64,000 nt of DNA from JAUIAI01 sp041396685 (GTDB lineage Bacteria > Pseudomonadota > Gammaproteobacteria > Burkholderiales > Burkholderiaceae_E): the NCBI GenBank assembly GCA_041396685.1, contig JAWKYD010000018.1, positions 104,051-168,050 on the forward strand, read 5' to 3'. How positions within the stretch are numbered: the first letter of the stretch is position 1; each line of letters opens with the position of its first letter. The notes under the pieces are model-generated. The model had not been told where the DNA came from. It ran no database searches and saw only the letters and a list, made by a program, of their open reading frames with translations. Positions 18,904-28,690 of this stretch are shown here, piece by piece. The translations under genes and the position numbers were made by a program.

Positions 18904-19017
18904 GGGGGAGTCGGGGCGGTTCAGCCGATTCCTTAGACTGAATCTTTGGACAAAAAGCTTGAGACAGGAACGTTCATAGTCGCTACATTGATCGCTACTG
19001 AATTGGCGGATAAGACC

Positions 19018-19638
19018 ATGTACGAGCTGCATCCGAACGAGCTTCTTCGGCAGATCTTCAAGAGTAAGCCGTACCAGGGCGTTGCACCTGAAGATAGCGA
19101 CTTCCTCTTCATTGGCCTCGACGCCAACTACGCACCAGACATCGACCGCCAACCAATCTTTTCAAACCTACTGAACTACCATGAGGACGGCGCGGCGTTC
19201 TGGCGGGCAAACGGAGTCCATCATCCATTTTTGCTGCCCGGGTATGCGGGAGATGGGAGGAGGTACCACCTCAACTTTGCGAAGATCGGGTTCCAATCAA
19301 GACACGCCAATCTCGTCTCGTTTGTCGAACTGCTACACGAACCAACCGTTGGCCGAAACACCTTAACTCCAGGTGATCTCAGCCGCCCACACCTTGAACG
19401 CATTCACCATGCAATCTTTGCTGGTAACGCAAAATGGGTCTTCGTGTCTTCAGGCGTGCTCAGGCTCATGAAAGCCTCGCGGGTATTCCCGGAGCTGATG
19501 AACCCGATGGCTGGCTCAGATGAAATGCGCAGGCTCTATCGCGACGATCGCCGCACGGTGTTCTTGCACCTTCACTTCTCCAACTACGGCAAGTTTGAAC
19601 AACGGTTGCGGTCGGAAGCCAAGGCTATTGCAGCGTAG
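19018..19638 (+). CDS. Possible uracil-DNA-glycosylase-fold protein
   Basis: A 206-residue protein when started at ATG 19018 (MYELHPNELLRQ); an upstream in-frame TTG at 18946 is less likely. FLFIGLDANYA near residue 28, then GAAFWRANGVHHPFLLPG, NLVSFVELLHEPTVG and WVFVSSGVLRLM reproduce the order of elements in UDG/Mug-fold proteins: nucleotide-pocket loop, FW segment, region before the catalytic loop, late beta strand. The usual catalytic GxNPG form is not conserved (GLDANYA), so activity is doubtful. It stands alone at the left edge of the defence island. The fold call is tentative. Confidence 0.55.
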   Translation: MYELHPNELLRQIFKSKPYQGVAPEDSDFLFIGLDANYAPDIDRQPIFSNLLNYHEDGAAFWRANGVHHPFLLPGYAGDGRRYHLNFAKIGFQSRHANLVSFVELLHEPTVGRNTLTPGDLSRPHLERIHHAIFAGNAKWVFVSSGVLRLMKASRVFPELMNPMAGSDEMRRLYRDDRRTVFLHLHFSNYGKFEQRLRSEAKAIAA

Positions 19639-19804
19639 TTGCCTTAGTGAAAGGGCGAATGGAACCTCTCCAGATCGACGCTCATTCTGCACCGAGAGAT
19701 GTGAGATCGGCGATGCTCGACGAGCCTTACAGAACTCCGCTCACGCGATTTGTCGAGGAAGCAAATGAGACGGTTGGGGCTTGAGTTCAGGCCGCCGGCG
19801 TAGC

Positions 19805-22800
19805 TCAGGCTGGTAGCTCAATGGTTTGCGCCAACTCTCTGAACCGGCAGAAGGCATTCGCCAGGGCCAGCTGACGCGGGGTCTGGCAGCGCGGCGAGAA
19901 GAGCGATGGCTCTCCCACCAACACGCAAAGTGCCCGGGCTCGAGACGTTGCCACGTTGAATCGGTGCGGGTCGTACAGGAACGCCATGCCGCGCGGAGCA
20001 TCGTCAGGGCTCGATGACGTCATCGAGTAGATGACTACCGCCGCCTCCTGCCCTTGGAACTTGTCTACGGTGCCGATACGGGACGACAACTCGGGCAGCG
20101 ACGCCTGCAATGCGGCAACCTGTGCGTTGTAGGGAGCAACAATGAGTAGGTCGTCAGCACTGATTCGTGCGACGCCGCCATGGCGGTTACGCCACTGCGC
20201 GTTATTGAGCAGTCTCCGTGCGAGATCAGCAATGACCGTGACCTCTTCGGCAGAGCGTGCGGTGTTGCCCTTAGATACCACCGGCAGATAGCGCAACCCC
20301 GAGCCGCTGACGGGCAGTGAACGACCTTCCAAGGGCATTACCGTCTGTTGATCCAGACCGGGCTCGGACGACAGTCTTTCCTCGTAGTAGATCTCGGAAG
20401 TGAATCGGGCAATGTCAGGATGCAGGCGCCAGGTTGTCGCCAGAAAGAGGCCTCGGTCTTCCGGCCTCGTCGCGGCGCCATCGAGCCAGTGGGCTAGTGC
20501 CGACACATCGCTACCCTCCGGGTGACTCGCCTGGAGCGGCTGCTCGAGTTGCTGCGGGTCGCCTAGAAGCACCAGGCCAAGGGCGGCCGGCGCGCATGCC
20601 AGTGTGTTGGCCAGCGACATCTGGCCCGCTTCGTCCACGACCAGTACATCGACAGCCTGCTCGAAGTCCTGGCGGGCCCAAGTCCAAGCCGTGGCGCCAA
20701 GCACCTGGATCGCGCCTCCCTGCAGCGCCGCAAGTGCATCGTCTTGAACCTTGATTGACAAAATGCGCGGGTCTCGGGATTCGTCATGCTCGTCTCGATG
20801 TGCGGCATCCAACGAAACTCCGGAGGCTTCGGCGACCTCAATGGCCGCTGATAGCAGGTTATCGATGACGCGGTGACTGACCGCGGCTACTCCGACGCGA
20901 AGCTCGGCTGCAACAAGCGTCGCAATAACATGCGCCCCCGTGTACGTCTTACCTGCACCCGGCGGCCCTTGAATCGCCAGCACCTGGCCGTCAAGCTCAG
21001 TGCAAAGGCGACAGGCCGCCTTAACCGCAGACTCGCCTGGCTGACACAATGAACCTTCTGGTCCACAAAGCGCAGAGGGCCCGCGCTCGAGCAGACGAAC
21101 TGCCGCAGCATACGGCGCTGCCGGCACCAGACCATGGTCTGCCACGTACGTACCAAATCGCTCCAAGGATTCGAGCAATACCTCGGCGCGCACAATCTTG
21201 AAGAAGAAGCCGGTCTCAGGGTGTGTATCAACGGTGTCCTTGCGCTTCTTGACATCCAGCCAGCCTTCGGCGACGTCGAGCGCCTCCACAGAGCCAAGAT
21301 TCCGTTCCGCATTGTCCCGAGAGGGGCCCGAACCGTCAGCCGTCGCAACGGCCACCGCACGGTTTGCATCACTCAGCGGGAGGAACTTGAGATCGTCGCC
21401 GGGTCGCGCATCGATCTCCTGGCCTGGGAACCGATAGCGGTGAATCGGGACGAGCGTCTTCCCGGTCTTGCTCTTTCGCGAAATCTCGCTATCAAAGACC
21501 AGCCCGACCACCGCACGCCGCTCGTCTCGTCGTTGTTCGTCATCGAGATCGCGAAGGCGAAAGAACTCCCACCACGCAGCCTTGTCCTCCCGCCGCTGAA
21601 AGCCCAGCAGGTGCGCGAGCAGGAACCGGGCTCGATCCGAATCCTTCCACTGACTCTCGTCGGCAGGCAGGCTGGCCAACAACCCATCGCGCAGGGTGGC
21701 AAGCCGCTCGTCGAGCGCACTCACCTTCTCAGAGGCCGTACCACTTCCAGGACTGGGTCGCGGCAACACCACGCCATCGGCCTCGAGCTCAGTCCGCAAC
21801 GACTCCAGCCAATCGCGCAGCCGCAAGGCAGATTCGCAATCCTCGCGGTTGTAGTCCTCGACAATAGCCCGATGCCCGGCGAGCGAATCGTCCAACCCAC
21901 CGGACTCGATTGCCGTTTCGATCAGCCGGCGGCTCATGCCGGCTTCGTCCAGGGCCTGCGCCCTTCGGTAGCCGAAGAGAGGCTCCAGATCCTTGATCGA
22001 ATACCGCTCAACTCCCGCCATCAGCCCCCCCCGCACGACGGCATAGAGGTCGACGAACGCCTCGGCCCGTAACAAAGCATCCAACTCCGATTCCCGCGTG
22101 GCATAGCGCGAGGCCAGGCGCTTGAGCGCAGAAGGCTCGTAGGGCGCGAAGTGGTAGATATGGGCGCCAGGGTCTCGAGTGCGAACCGCCGTGGCCACAT
22201 CCATGAACGCCTCAAAGGCGGCGCGTTCCGCGGCCCGAGTTCCGGCCCAGTGAGATTGGTAGGCATGCTGCCCATCGGCCCCCATGGCCAACCACCCAAA
22301 CAGGTACTCATGCCCGCCGCCTTCCGCGAAGTGGTCCCCTTCAAGGTCCAAGAAGACATCGTTGGGGCTGGGCAAGGGCAGCAGCGCCAGGCCGTGCGAC
22401 GCGTCGATCGGTTCACGCAAGCAAAACTGTGGGACCTCCAGCCCGCGTGAATCCACCTGCAACCGCGCCTGATCACGCAGACGGGTCAACGCGTCGCGAT
22501 TCGCCCTTGGCGCGGATTCGATGTCATCCCACCGTGCAAGCGCCGTCAGCGTCAATACACCCAGTGTGCGCAGAACCTCCATCTGCCGAGCCGAAATACC
22601 GGCCGTGTAGCTCAGGTGATCGTCAGCACGACGGCGCGTCTCGCACTCGGTCCACCAGTTGCAGACATCGCAATGCGGTACCGGTTCGGGGTAGGTATCA
22701 GGCGGCGCCTGCACGAACGCCGCGAGTTCTTCAGCGAGCCAACGGAAAACCGCGGCGAAGTCGGCAGTGCGGAACGAGACACGGGTAAAGCCCTCGCCAG

Positions 22801-23296
22801 GTGGCACCAGGTGCATCGCGGCCGGGCGAGCGCCTTGAACGGCCTCGAGCAGGTGACCGTAGACACAGAGCTGCAACACCGCACCAGCGCGGGCCTCGCG
22901 AGCGAGTTTGGTGTCAACGGGTTCGTACTGCCAAGGGCCGAAGAGACTCGCGCCCGGAACCTTGACGAGGAAGTCGGCGCGGCCGGACCAGCGGGTGTCC
23001 GAGAGTGCGGGCTGGTAGATGACATCGGCGCCGCTCTTCATGGCGGCGGCAAGCGCATGGGCGCTGCCGTCCGTAAGGTCTGTGATCGAATGATCAGATG
23101 AGCGTAGGTGCTCGAGATAGGCTTTTTCATGATCCGTCCCGCTCTCTCGCAACTTGTCGATAACAGGGCCAAAGCGAACGGGGCGAGTCGATAGGCCGTC
23201 GGCAACAGCTCGACTCGAAGCGCTGAGATGCTTGCACGTCAAATGCCCCGCAAGATCGGTCGGCGAGAGCGAATATCCAGTTGCGGACTTTTTCAT
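19805..23296 (-). CDS. RecB-like Fe-S nuclease / SF1 helicase fusion (TM0106 family)
   Basis: An 1163-residue multidomain enzyme. Residues about 1-220 form a Cas4/RecB-like nuclease: first Cys at 21 (LTCKHLS), GRADFL and VDTKLA metal-binding elements, QLCVYGHLL (QxxxY), then a CxxCx5C cluster near 207-216 completing a 4Fe-4S site. Residues about 310-480 are an RNase-H-like exonuclease (VFLDLEGDHF). The C-terminal half is a superfamily-1 helicase with Walker A GPPGAGKT near 779, VVDEAGQMSLA near 885, GDPQQLEQP and a final motif VATSRARALCVLVG. It is divergent from sspB and probably processes foreign or damaged DNA; membership in the PT system is inferred from position only. Confidence 0.88.
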   Translation of the reverse strand: MKKSATGYSLSPTDLAGHLTCKHLSASSRAVADGLSTRPVRFGPVIDKLRESGTDHEKAYLEHLRSSDHSITDLTDGSAHALAAAMKSGADVIYQPALSDTRWSGRADFLVKVPGASLFGPWQYEPVDTKLAREARAGAVLQLCVYGHLLEAVQGARPAAMHLVPPGEGFTRVSFRTADFAAVFRWLAEELAAFVQAPPDTYPEPVPHCDVCNWWTECETRRRADDHLSYTAGISARQMEVLRTLGVLTLTALARWDDIESAPRANRDALTRLRDQARLQVDSRGLEVPQFCLREPIDASHGLALLPLPSPNDVFLDLEGDHFAEGGGHEYLFGWLAMGADGQHAYQSHWAGTRAAERAAFEAFMDVATAVRTRDPGAHIYHFAPYEPSALKRLASRYATRESELDALLRAEAFVDLYAVVRGGLMAGVERYSIKDLEPLFGYRRAQALDEAGMSRRLIETAIESGGLDDSLAGHRAIVEDYNREDCESALRLRDWLESLRTELEADGVVLPRPSPGSGTASEKVSALDERLATLRDGLLASLPADESQWKDSDRARFLLAHLLGFQRREDKAAWWEFFRLRDLDDEQRRDERRAVVGLVFDSEISRKSKTGKTLVPIHRYRFPGQEIDARPGDDLKFLPLSDANRAVAVATADGSGPSRDNAERNLGSVEALDVAEGWLDVKKRKDTVDTHPETGFFFKIVRAEVLLESLERFGTYVADHGLVPAAPYAAAVRLLERGPSALCGPEGSLCQPGESAVKAACRLCTELDGQVLAIQGPPGAGKTYTGAHVIATLVAAELRVGVAAVSHRVIDNLLSAAIEVAEASGVSLDAAHRDEHDESRDPRILSIKVQDDALAALQGGAIQVLGATAWTWARQDFEQAVDVLVVDEAGQMSLANTLACAPAALGLVLLGDPQQLEQPLQASHPEGSDVSALAHWLDGAATRPEDRGLFLATTWRLHPDIARFTSEIYYEERLSSEPGLDQQTVMPLEGRSLPVSGSGLRYLPVVSKGNTARSAEEVTVIADLARRLLNNAQWRNRHGGVARISADDLLIVAPYNAQVAALQASLPELSSRIGTVDKFQGQEAAVVIYSMTSSSPDDAPRGMAFLYDPHRFNVATSRARALCVLVGEPSLFSPRCQTPRQLALANAFCRFRELAQTIELPA

Positions 23297-23405
23297 CGAC
23301 TACGAGCTCGTTTGCGCGCCCGAGGTGCAGTCCAGGCAACGCGGATGAGTTTTAGACGAATGACCACATAATACTGTATGCATTGCCATGTGTTACAGTG
23401 ATGCA

Positions 23406-23426
23406 GACTGGTGAGACTCACCAGTC
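23406..23426. promoter_or_regulatory. Perfect inverted repeat between the helicase gene and sspB
   Basis: Arms GACTGGTGA and TCACCAGTC separated by 3 bases (GAC), 20 bp before the sspB start. It lies in a 150-bp divergent intergenic region that is clearly AT-richer than its surroundings. A symmetric 9-bp dyad this close to the start fits an operator for a dimeric repressor; no regulator gene is adjacent, so the binding protein is unknown. Confidence 0.5.
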
Positions 23427-23446
23427 AGACATGACGCCAAGTTACA

Positions 23447-24376
23447 ATGCTGCACATGAAATGTACTTCTCGCGCCGGCGGCAGGATACCTGCCCATTTT
23501 TCTGGACACGAGACGTTCCCACTGCGCCAAATGTGGCTCAAGAAGGCCTTCGATCAATCAATCGATGGCGCCTTGATCCCCAAGTCCACCTTTGCCGATG
23601 AGGGCGCCATCGCCGCGTTCGGCGTGGGCAAGAACATGGTCGCATCGATCCGGCATTGGGCCTTGGCTTGCGGCATCATGAGAGAGGTCGATGGCGGTTT
23701 TCGCATCGGCAACCTCGCCAGCGAAATTCTTCAAGACAGCGGTCTCGACCCCTACGCTGAGAGCCCTGCGACGGCGTGGCTCGTACATTGGCAATTGGCA
23801 GGCCGGTGCATTCGTTCAACGACATGGCATTGGCTATTCAACCATGTGACGGCGCCAAATTTCACCCGCCAAGACCTCGAAGGCCCGTTGGCCCGGTACG
23901 CCCGCGAACTCGATCCCAAACACCGGCTCTCGACTTCCACAATCTCGCGCGACTTAGAGACGTGCCTTCGTAGCTACGCACCGCGTTCGAGTAGCGGCTC
24001 CCCCGAAGATTTTGCCGAGCCGCTCTTGGGCGAATTGGGCCTGCTGCAAGAAGTCCACAAAGGCCTATACACCTTCCGCCGTGGCCCGAAGGCCTCGCTG
24101 CACGACGGCGTCTTCACCTACGCCCTCGTCGACTTCTGGAATCGTGAGGCCGGGGACCAAAGCTCGCTAGCCTTCGAGACCATTGCGTACGCCGAGGGAT
24201 CGCCCGGGCGGGTCTTCAAGCTCGACGAAGAGTCGATCGCGCAGCGGCTAATCGCCCTCTCCGACTTCACCCGGCGCAAGCTTGAATGGACCGACTCCGC
24301 CGGCCTTCGCCAAGTCCACCGCAAGGTCCTGTCCAAGGACGACATCAAGAATATGGTCAGGCGTGCCTATGACTGA
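23447..24376 (+). CDS. sspB: DUF4007 protein, SspB-like DNA phosphorothioation nickase subunit
   Basis: A 309-residue DUF4007-family protein, recognised from GHETFPLRQMWLKKAFD near residue 20 and FGVGKNMVASIRHWALACGI near 60. In the SspABCD system, SspB is the DNA-nicking component of single-stranded phosphorothioate (PT) modification, acting with ATPase SspC and sulfur-transfer enzyme SspD (established for the family). Here sspC overlaps its end by 8 nt, and sspD follows in the same way. The ATG at 23447 is chosen; a second Met lies three codons on. Confidence 0.8.
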   Translation: MLHMKCTSRAGGRIPAHFSGHETFPLRQMWLKKAFDQSIDGALIPKSTFADEGAIAAFGVGKNMVASIRHWALACGIMREVDGGFRIGNLASEILQDSGLDPYAESPATAWLVHWQLAGRCIRSTTWHWLFNHVTAPNFTRQDLEGPLARYARELDPKHRLSTSTISRDLETCLRSYAPRSSSGSPEDFAEPLLGELGLLQEVHKGLYTFRRGPKASLHDGVFTYALVDFWNREAGDQSSLAFETIAYAEGSPGRVFKLDEESIAQRLIALSDFTRRKLEWTDSAGLRQVHRKVLSKDDIKNMVRRAYD

Positions 24377-27300
24377 CAAGAAGCAACAGGCCCTGTCTGA
24401 CATTGTCCAGATTTCACCTCAATACCAGCGCTCCATCCGCGTCGATGCGGATGTGGGCCGCGCCGATGCGCTCTCCGGCTATATCTGCCATGCGACCGCG
24501 GCCGCAGTGATTGACGGGATGTGCCAACATCTCACGGGCACTAACCAACGCTGTTTCACTTGGACCGGTCCTTTCGGCGGCGGCAAGAGTTCGCTCGCCG
24601 TCGCGTTGGCGAGCGCGCTGCACCCCGACAAAGTCCTTCGAGCAAAGGCCCGCAAAGTACTGTGCCTCGAATCCAGGTCTGCTTTTGACGAAGCCTTTCC
24701 TGTCAAGAAGGGGTGGCTGATCGTCCCGGCAGTGGGCCGGCGCGGCGGCGTCGTGGGCGAGCTCCATGCGGCACTACGCCGCACGAAAGGCAAGGCGGTT
24801 CAAGGCCGCAACAAGCCCAACGCACAGACCCTCATTGCGGACCTGCTCAAGGAGGCCGAGAGCCGCCCGCACGACGGCGCTCTGGTCATCATCGACGAGA
24901 TGGGCAAATTCTTGGAGGCATCCGCTCTAGGCTCCGGCGACGATGTTTACTTCTTTCAAGAGCTCGCCGAGGCTGCTGCCCGTTCTGAGGGCCGCTTGGT
25001 TGTCGTTGGGGTCCTGCACCAATCCTTCGCCCAGTATTCGGCGCGCCTAGGAATCGACACACGCGACGATTGGGCCAAGGTCCAAGGGCGCTATGTCGAT
25101 TTACCGTTCGTAGCCGCGAGCGACGAAATCGTCGAGCTCATCGGGCGAGCGATCGTGGCTGAGAAACGCCCGTATTGGATGCGCGACGCTTCCAGGACGA
25201 TCGCCGAGGCGATCCGTGCACGGCGGCCCGGAGTGGGACAGAACTTCGCAGATGCGTTGGAGGCCTGCTGGCCGCTGCATCCGGCCATGGCCGCGCTGCT
25301 GGGCCCGATCTCCAAGCGACAATTCGGGCAGAACGAGCGCAGTACCTTCGGCTTCCTGTCATCCGTGGAGCCACACGGCTTTCGCTCCTACCTGAACTCG
25401 ACGCTCGTAACTGAGGCAAGCTGGTATCGCCCGAGCGACTACTGGGAGTACCTACGCTCGAACCTCGAGCCGGCAATCCTCGCCTCGCCGGACGGACACC
25501 GCTGGTCGCAGGCGGTGGAAGCGGTGGAGCGCGCCGAGGCCAAGTCTGGCGCCGCGCTGCTGGTGTCGCTACTCAAGAACATCGCGGTGATTGACCTGTT
25601 CCGCAATGGCTCAGGCTTGGTGGCCGACGCGGCTGTTATAGGTGCGCTCTTCTACGACAAGAGGCCAGAGGAGCTCAATGCTGCATTGCAGGAACTCTCC
25701 GCGCTGAAGGTCGCGCTATTCAAGAGCTACACCGGCGCCTGGTCGGTGTTCGAGGGCAGCGACTTCGACATCGACGTAGCCATCGCACAAGCACTGGCCG
25801 CTTCACCCGGTATCGACTACACGCGCCTGGCACAGCTTATGGAGCACCATCCTGTGGTGGCCAAGCGGACCTATCATGAGACCGGCTCCATGCGGTGGAT
25901 GGAGCTGACGCTGTGCAGCATCGAACAGGCGGAGAAGATCGCCGCAGACTTCCGGCCAAGTAAAGGTGAATTTGGGGCATTTATCCTAGCGTTGCCGAGT
26001 AATGGCGTGAGTTCTCGGACCGCGCAGAGACGCGCGCAAGCATGCTCGAAACTGCGGCCATGGCCCGTGCTGGTGGGTATACCTACGAATCACGCCCGCA
26101 TTGCGGAACTCTCTGCCGAGTTGGTGGCCTTGGAGCAAGTCAAAAAGGATCGCCATGAACTCTCAGGCGACCCTGTCGCGCGCCGAGAGGTAAACGCTCG
26201 GCTAGCCGCGACCCGTGCCGATCTTGAAGATCAACTCCAAGCCGCGGTGTCACTGGCGAAATGGCAGAACGGCACAAACGAAGTACTCAAGCGCGGCTCG
26301 AAACTCTCGCCACTGGCCTCTGACCTCGCCGACGACCTGTTTTCCGCCTCACCGCCGGTGTGGAGCGAGCTGGTCAACCGTGACAGCATCTCGAGCAATA
26401 GCGTAAAGGCCCGTCGCAACCTACTGCACGCGATGATCAGTGCAGAGGGTCAGGAGGCATTGGGCATCACTGGTTTTCCTGCTGAGCGCGGACTCTATGA
26501 GACGCTGCTCAGAAGCACGGAGCTACATCGCCGCGACACCTCCGAGACCTGGCGCTTCACCCAGCCCGGCGGTGGTTTTGCGAAGGACTTCGAACCGCTA
26601 TGGGAGGCAACCCGCGCCCTCTTCGCCGATGCCGACGCGCGGGTCGGCATAGGTAACTTATACGCTCTTTGGAGCGCGCCGCCATTTGGCATGAAACTCG
26701 GCATTCAGCCGGTAATCCTGACCGCCTTCCTATTGGCGCACAAAGCGAACATCGCCGTCTACAAGGATGGTATGTTCGTGCCAAGGCTCACTGATTTCGA
26801 CATCGACGAGTGTCTTCAGGACCCCGCTCGCTTCTCGCTTCGCTGGGTGGCTATCGATGAAGACAAGAACCGGATCCTCGCCGGTATCGCGAAGCTGCTC
26901 GCAGAGATTGGCGAAAGCGCAGGCGCGGCCGACCCGCTCGAAGCCGCACGGGGTCTAGTGGCCATGGTCTTCAATCTGCCTGAATGGGTCCGGCGCACCC
27001 AGAGGCTTGGCGAGACAGCCAGAGCCATGCGCGACATGCTCCTAAAGGCCAGTGACCCGCACAAAGTCCTTTTCGTCGACCTCGCTTCGCTGCTCAACGA
27101 TGCTAAGGGTACGACCTATGTGAAGGCTCTGCGCGCTCCAATCCGAGAGCTCGCCGGCGCCTATGGAAAGATGCTTGCCGAGGTCGAAGCTAAGATGCTC
27201 GATGCGCTTGACGCCAGCCGTGACGATCTCGAAGCCTTGCGACAACGGGCCGAATCTGTGTCCGGCATATCGGGTGATCTACGACTGGACGCGTTCGCGA

Positions 27301-27707
27301 CCCGCTTGGCCAACTTCGACGGGAGTCAATCATCCCTTGAGGGAATCTTGAGCCTAGCAGCGGAGCGGCCCCCACGGGACTGGGTTGATCGGCACATCGA
27401 CGTCGCGATCTTAGAGCTAGCGAGGTTTTCACGACGCTTCCGAGAAGCCGAGGCGTTCGTGGCCGTGCAAGGGCGTAGGGCACACAGCGAAGCCATCGCC
27501 GTCGTCATCGGTGCAGGGGCAGATACCACAACTCTCTCGCGTTCGTTCGCAATCGCGGACCATCATCGTAAGACGGTCGACGCAAAGGCCGACGAGGTCG
27601 CCTCGATGCTGGGCGGTCAAGGTTTAGGGACGGAAGTTTTGCTGGCGATCCTAGCCAAGGCTGGGATGAAGTTGGCGTCCATCGACAAGGAGGCAGCCGA
27701 TGGCTGA
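24369..27707 (+). CDS. sspC: Large P-loop ATPase, SspC-like
   Basis: An 1112-residue cytosolic ATPase. Walker A GPFGGGKSS lies near residue 67 and Walker B LVIIDEMGKFLE near 173, followed by the sensor-like strand LVVVGVLHQSFAQYSARLG. The long C-terminal part is mostly helical with no other recognised domain. Size, ATPase core and position between DUF4007 and PAPS-reductase-like genes match SspC, the ATPase of single-strand PT modification. The start at ATG 24369 overlaps the sspB end; the longer open frame upstream is sspB read out of frame. Confidence 0.78.
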   Translation: MTDKKQQALSDIVQISPQYQRSIRVDADVGRADALSGYICHATAAAVIDGMCQHLTGTNQRCFTWTGPFGGGKSSLAVALASALHPDKVLRAKARKVLCLESRSAFDEAFPVKKGWLIVPAVGRRGGVVGELHAALRRTKGKAVQGRNKPNAQTLIADLLKEAESRPHDGALVIIDEMGKFLEASALGSGDDVYFFQELAEAAARSEGRLVVVGVLHQSFAQYSARLGIDTRDDWAKVQGRYVDLPFVAASDEIVELIGRAIVAEKRPYWMRDASRTIAEAIRARRPGVGQNFADALEACWPLHPAMAALLGPISKRQFGQNERSTFGFLSSVEPHGFRSYLNSTLVTEASWYRPSDYWEYLRSNLEPAILASPDGHRWSQAVEAVERAEAKSGAALLVSLLKNIAVIDLFRNGSGLVADAAVIGALFYDKRPEELNAALQELSALKVALFKSYTGAWSVFEGSDFDIDVAIAQALAASPGIDYTRLAQLMEHHPVVAKRTYHETGSMRWMELTLCSIEQAEKIAADFRPSKGEFGAFILALPSNGVSSRTAQRRAQACSKLRPWPVLVGIPTNHARIAELSAELVALEQVKKDRHELSGDPVARREVNARLAATRADLEDQLQAAVSLAKWQNGTNEVLKRGSKLSPLASDLADDLFSASPPVWSELVNRDSISSNSVKARRNLLHAMISAEGQEALGITGFPAERGLYETLLRSTELHRRDTSETWRFTQPGGGFAKDFEPLWEATRALFADADARVGIGNLYALWSAPPFGMKLGIQPVILTAFLLAHKANIAVYKDGMFVPRLTDFDIDECLQDPARFSLRWVAIDEDKNRILAGIAKLLAEIGESAGAADPLEAARGLVAMVFNLPEWVRRTQRLGETARAMRDMLLKASDPHKVLFVDLASLLNDAKGTTYVKALRAPIRELAGAYGKMLAEVEAKMLDALDASRDDLEALRQRAESVSGISGDLRLDAFATRLANFDGSQSSLEGILSLAAERPPRDWVDRHIDVAILELARFSRRFREAEAFVAVQGRRAHSEAIAVVIGAGADTTTLSRSFAIADHHRKTVDAKADEVASMLGGQGLGTEVLLAILAKAGMKLASIDKEAADG

Positions 27708-28542
27708 GCGGCATGTTCTGGGGATCTCCGGCGGCAAGGACAGCGCAGCGTTGGCTGTCTACATGCGCGATCGACACCCAGAGCTCGACATTGACTACTT
27801 CTTCACCGACACGGGGGAAGAGCTGCCCGAGGTGTATGAGTTCCTTGGCAAGCTCGAAGGTCGACTTGGCAAACCCATACTGCGACTGAACCCCGGCCGC
27901 GACTTCCGCTTCTGGCTGCGCCAATACAATCACTTTCTACCCAGCCCAAACACACGCTGGTGCACGCGCCAGTTGAAGCTTGCTCCCTTCGAGAACTGGG
28001 TGAGACCGATGCTGGCCTCCGGCGACAAGGTGACGTCCTACGTTGCCATCCGCGCCGACGAAGACTATCGCGAGGGCTACGCGGCCAAAGCCAGCAATTT
28101 GTTCGTGAAGCTGCCATTCCGCGAGGTCGGCATCGATAAGGTAGGCGTTATCGACATCTTGGAGAACTCCGGCGTCGGCTATCCCAAGTATTACGACTGG
28201 CGCTCGCGCAGTGGCTGCACGTTCTGCTTCTTCCAGCAGAAGATCGAGTGGGTACGCCTGCGGCACCAACATCCAGAGGCCTACGAAGCCGCCAAGGCAT
28301 TGGAGAAGGACGCTCTGGAGCATGGATCGCCGTTCACCTGGTCGAAGGGCGAGTCGCTTTCAGACATGGAACAGGCCGAGCGCATCGCTGAGATCGAGGC
28401 AGAATACGAAATCCGCCTTGCACGTATGCGCCGAAACATTCCGGTCAATCCGCTGCGGCCCGCGAAGTCGTGCCTCGAAGACATCGATGATGTCTACGGC
28501 GTAGATGAGGGCAACGGCTCCTGTGCTGTTTGCCACAAGTAG
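27700..28542 (+). CDS. sspD: PAPS-reductase-like sulfurtransferase, SspD-like
   Basis: A 280-residue PP-loop ATP pyrophosphatase. SGGKDSAA lies at residues 10-17, followed by FFTDTGEELPEVYEFL, the PAPS-reductase pocket. Cys residues at about 88 (WCTRQ), 173 and 176 (GCTFC) and a C-terminal CxxC near 275-278 could supply a 4Fe-4S cluster, as in DndC/SspD. It activates the DNA backbone for sulfur insertion. It overlaps sspC by 8 nt and ends 148 bp from a convergent gene. No cysteine desulfurase (SspA) is in the window; a housekeeping IscS-type enzyme could serve. Confidence 0.82.
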   Translation: MAERHVLGISGGKDSAALAVYMRDRHPELDIDYFFTDTGEELPEVYEFLGKLEGRLGKPILRLNPGRDFRFWLRQYNHFLPSPNTRWCTRQLKLAPFENWVRPMLASGDKVTSYVAIRADEDYREGYAAKASNLFVKLPFREVGIDKVGVIDILENSGVGYPKYYDWRSRSGCTFCFFQQKIEWVRLRHQHPEAYEAAKALEKDALEHGSPFTWSKGESLSDMEQAERIAEIEAEYEIRLARMRRNIPVNPLRPAKSCLEDIDDVYGVDEGNGSCAVCHK

Positions 28543-28690
28543 AAGACCGCGCGCGTCTGAAATGTCCCGGCAGAACCTGCTCACCACACGCCGACAATAC
28601 ATACGACCTGCCCGGTTCCTCAGGCCCACTGATTTCTAGAAAGATTGCTCACACCCAACAGCGTGCAGCGGGTGAAATCGCTTGATATGG

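Noticed and set aside
18904..19017. Attachment site or tRNA end at the left island border
   Set aside because: No tRNA-like cloverleaf and no repeat shared with 48080-48247 could be found by eye.
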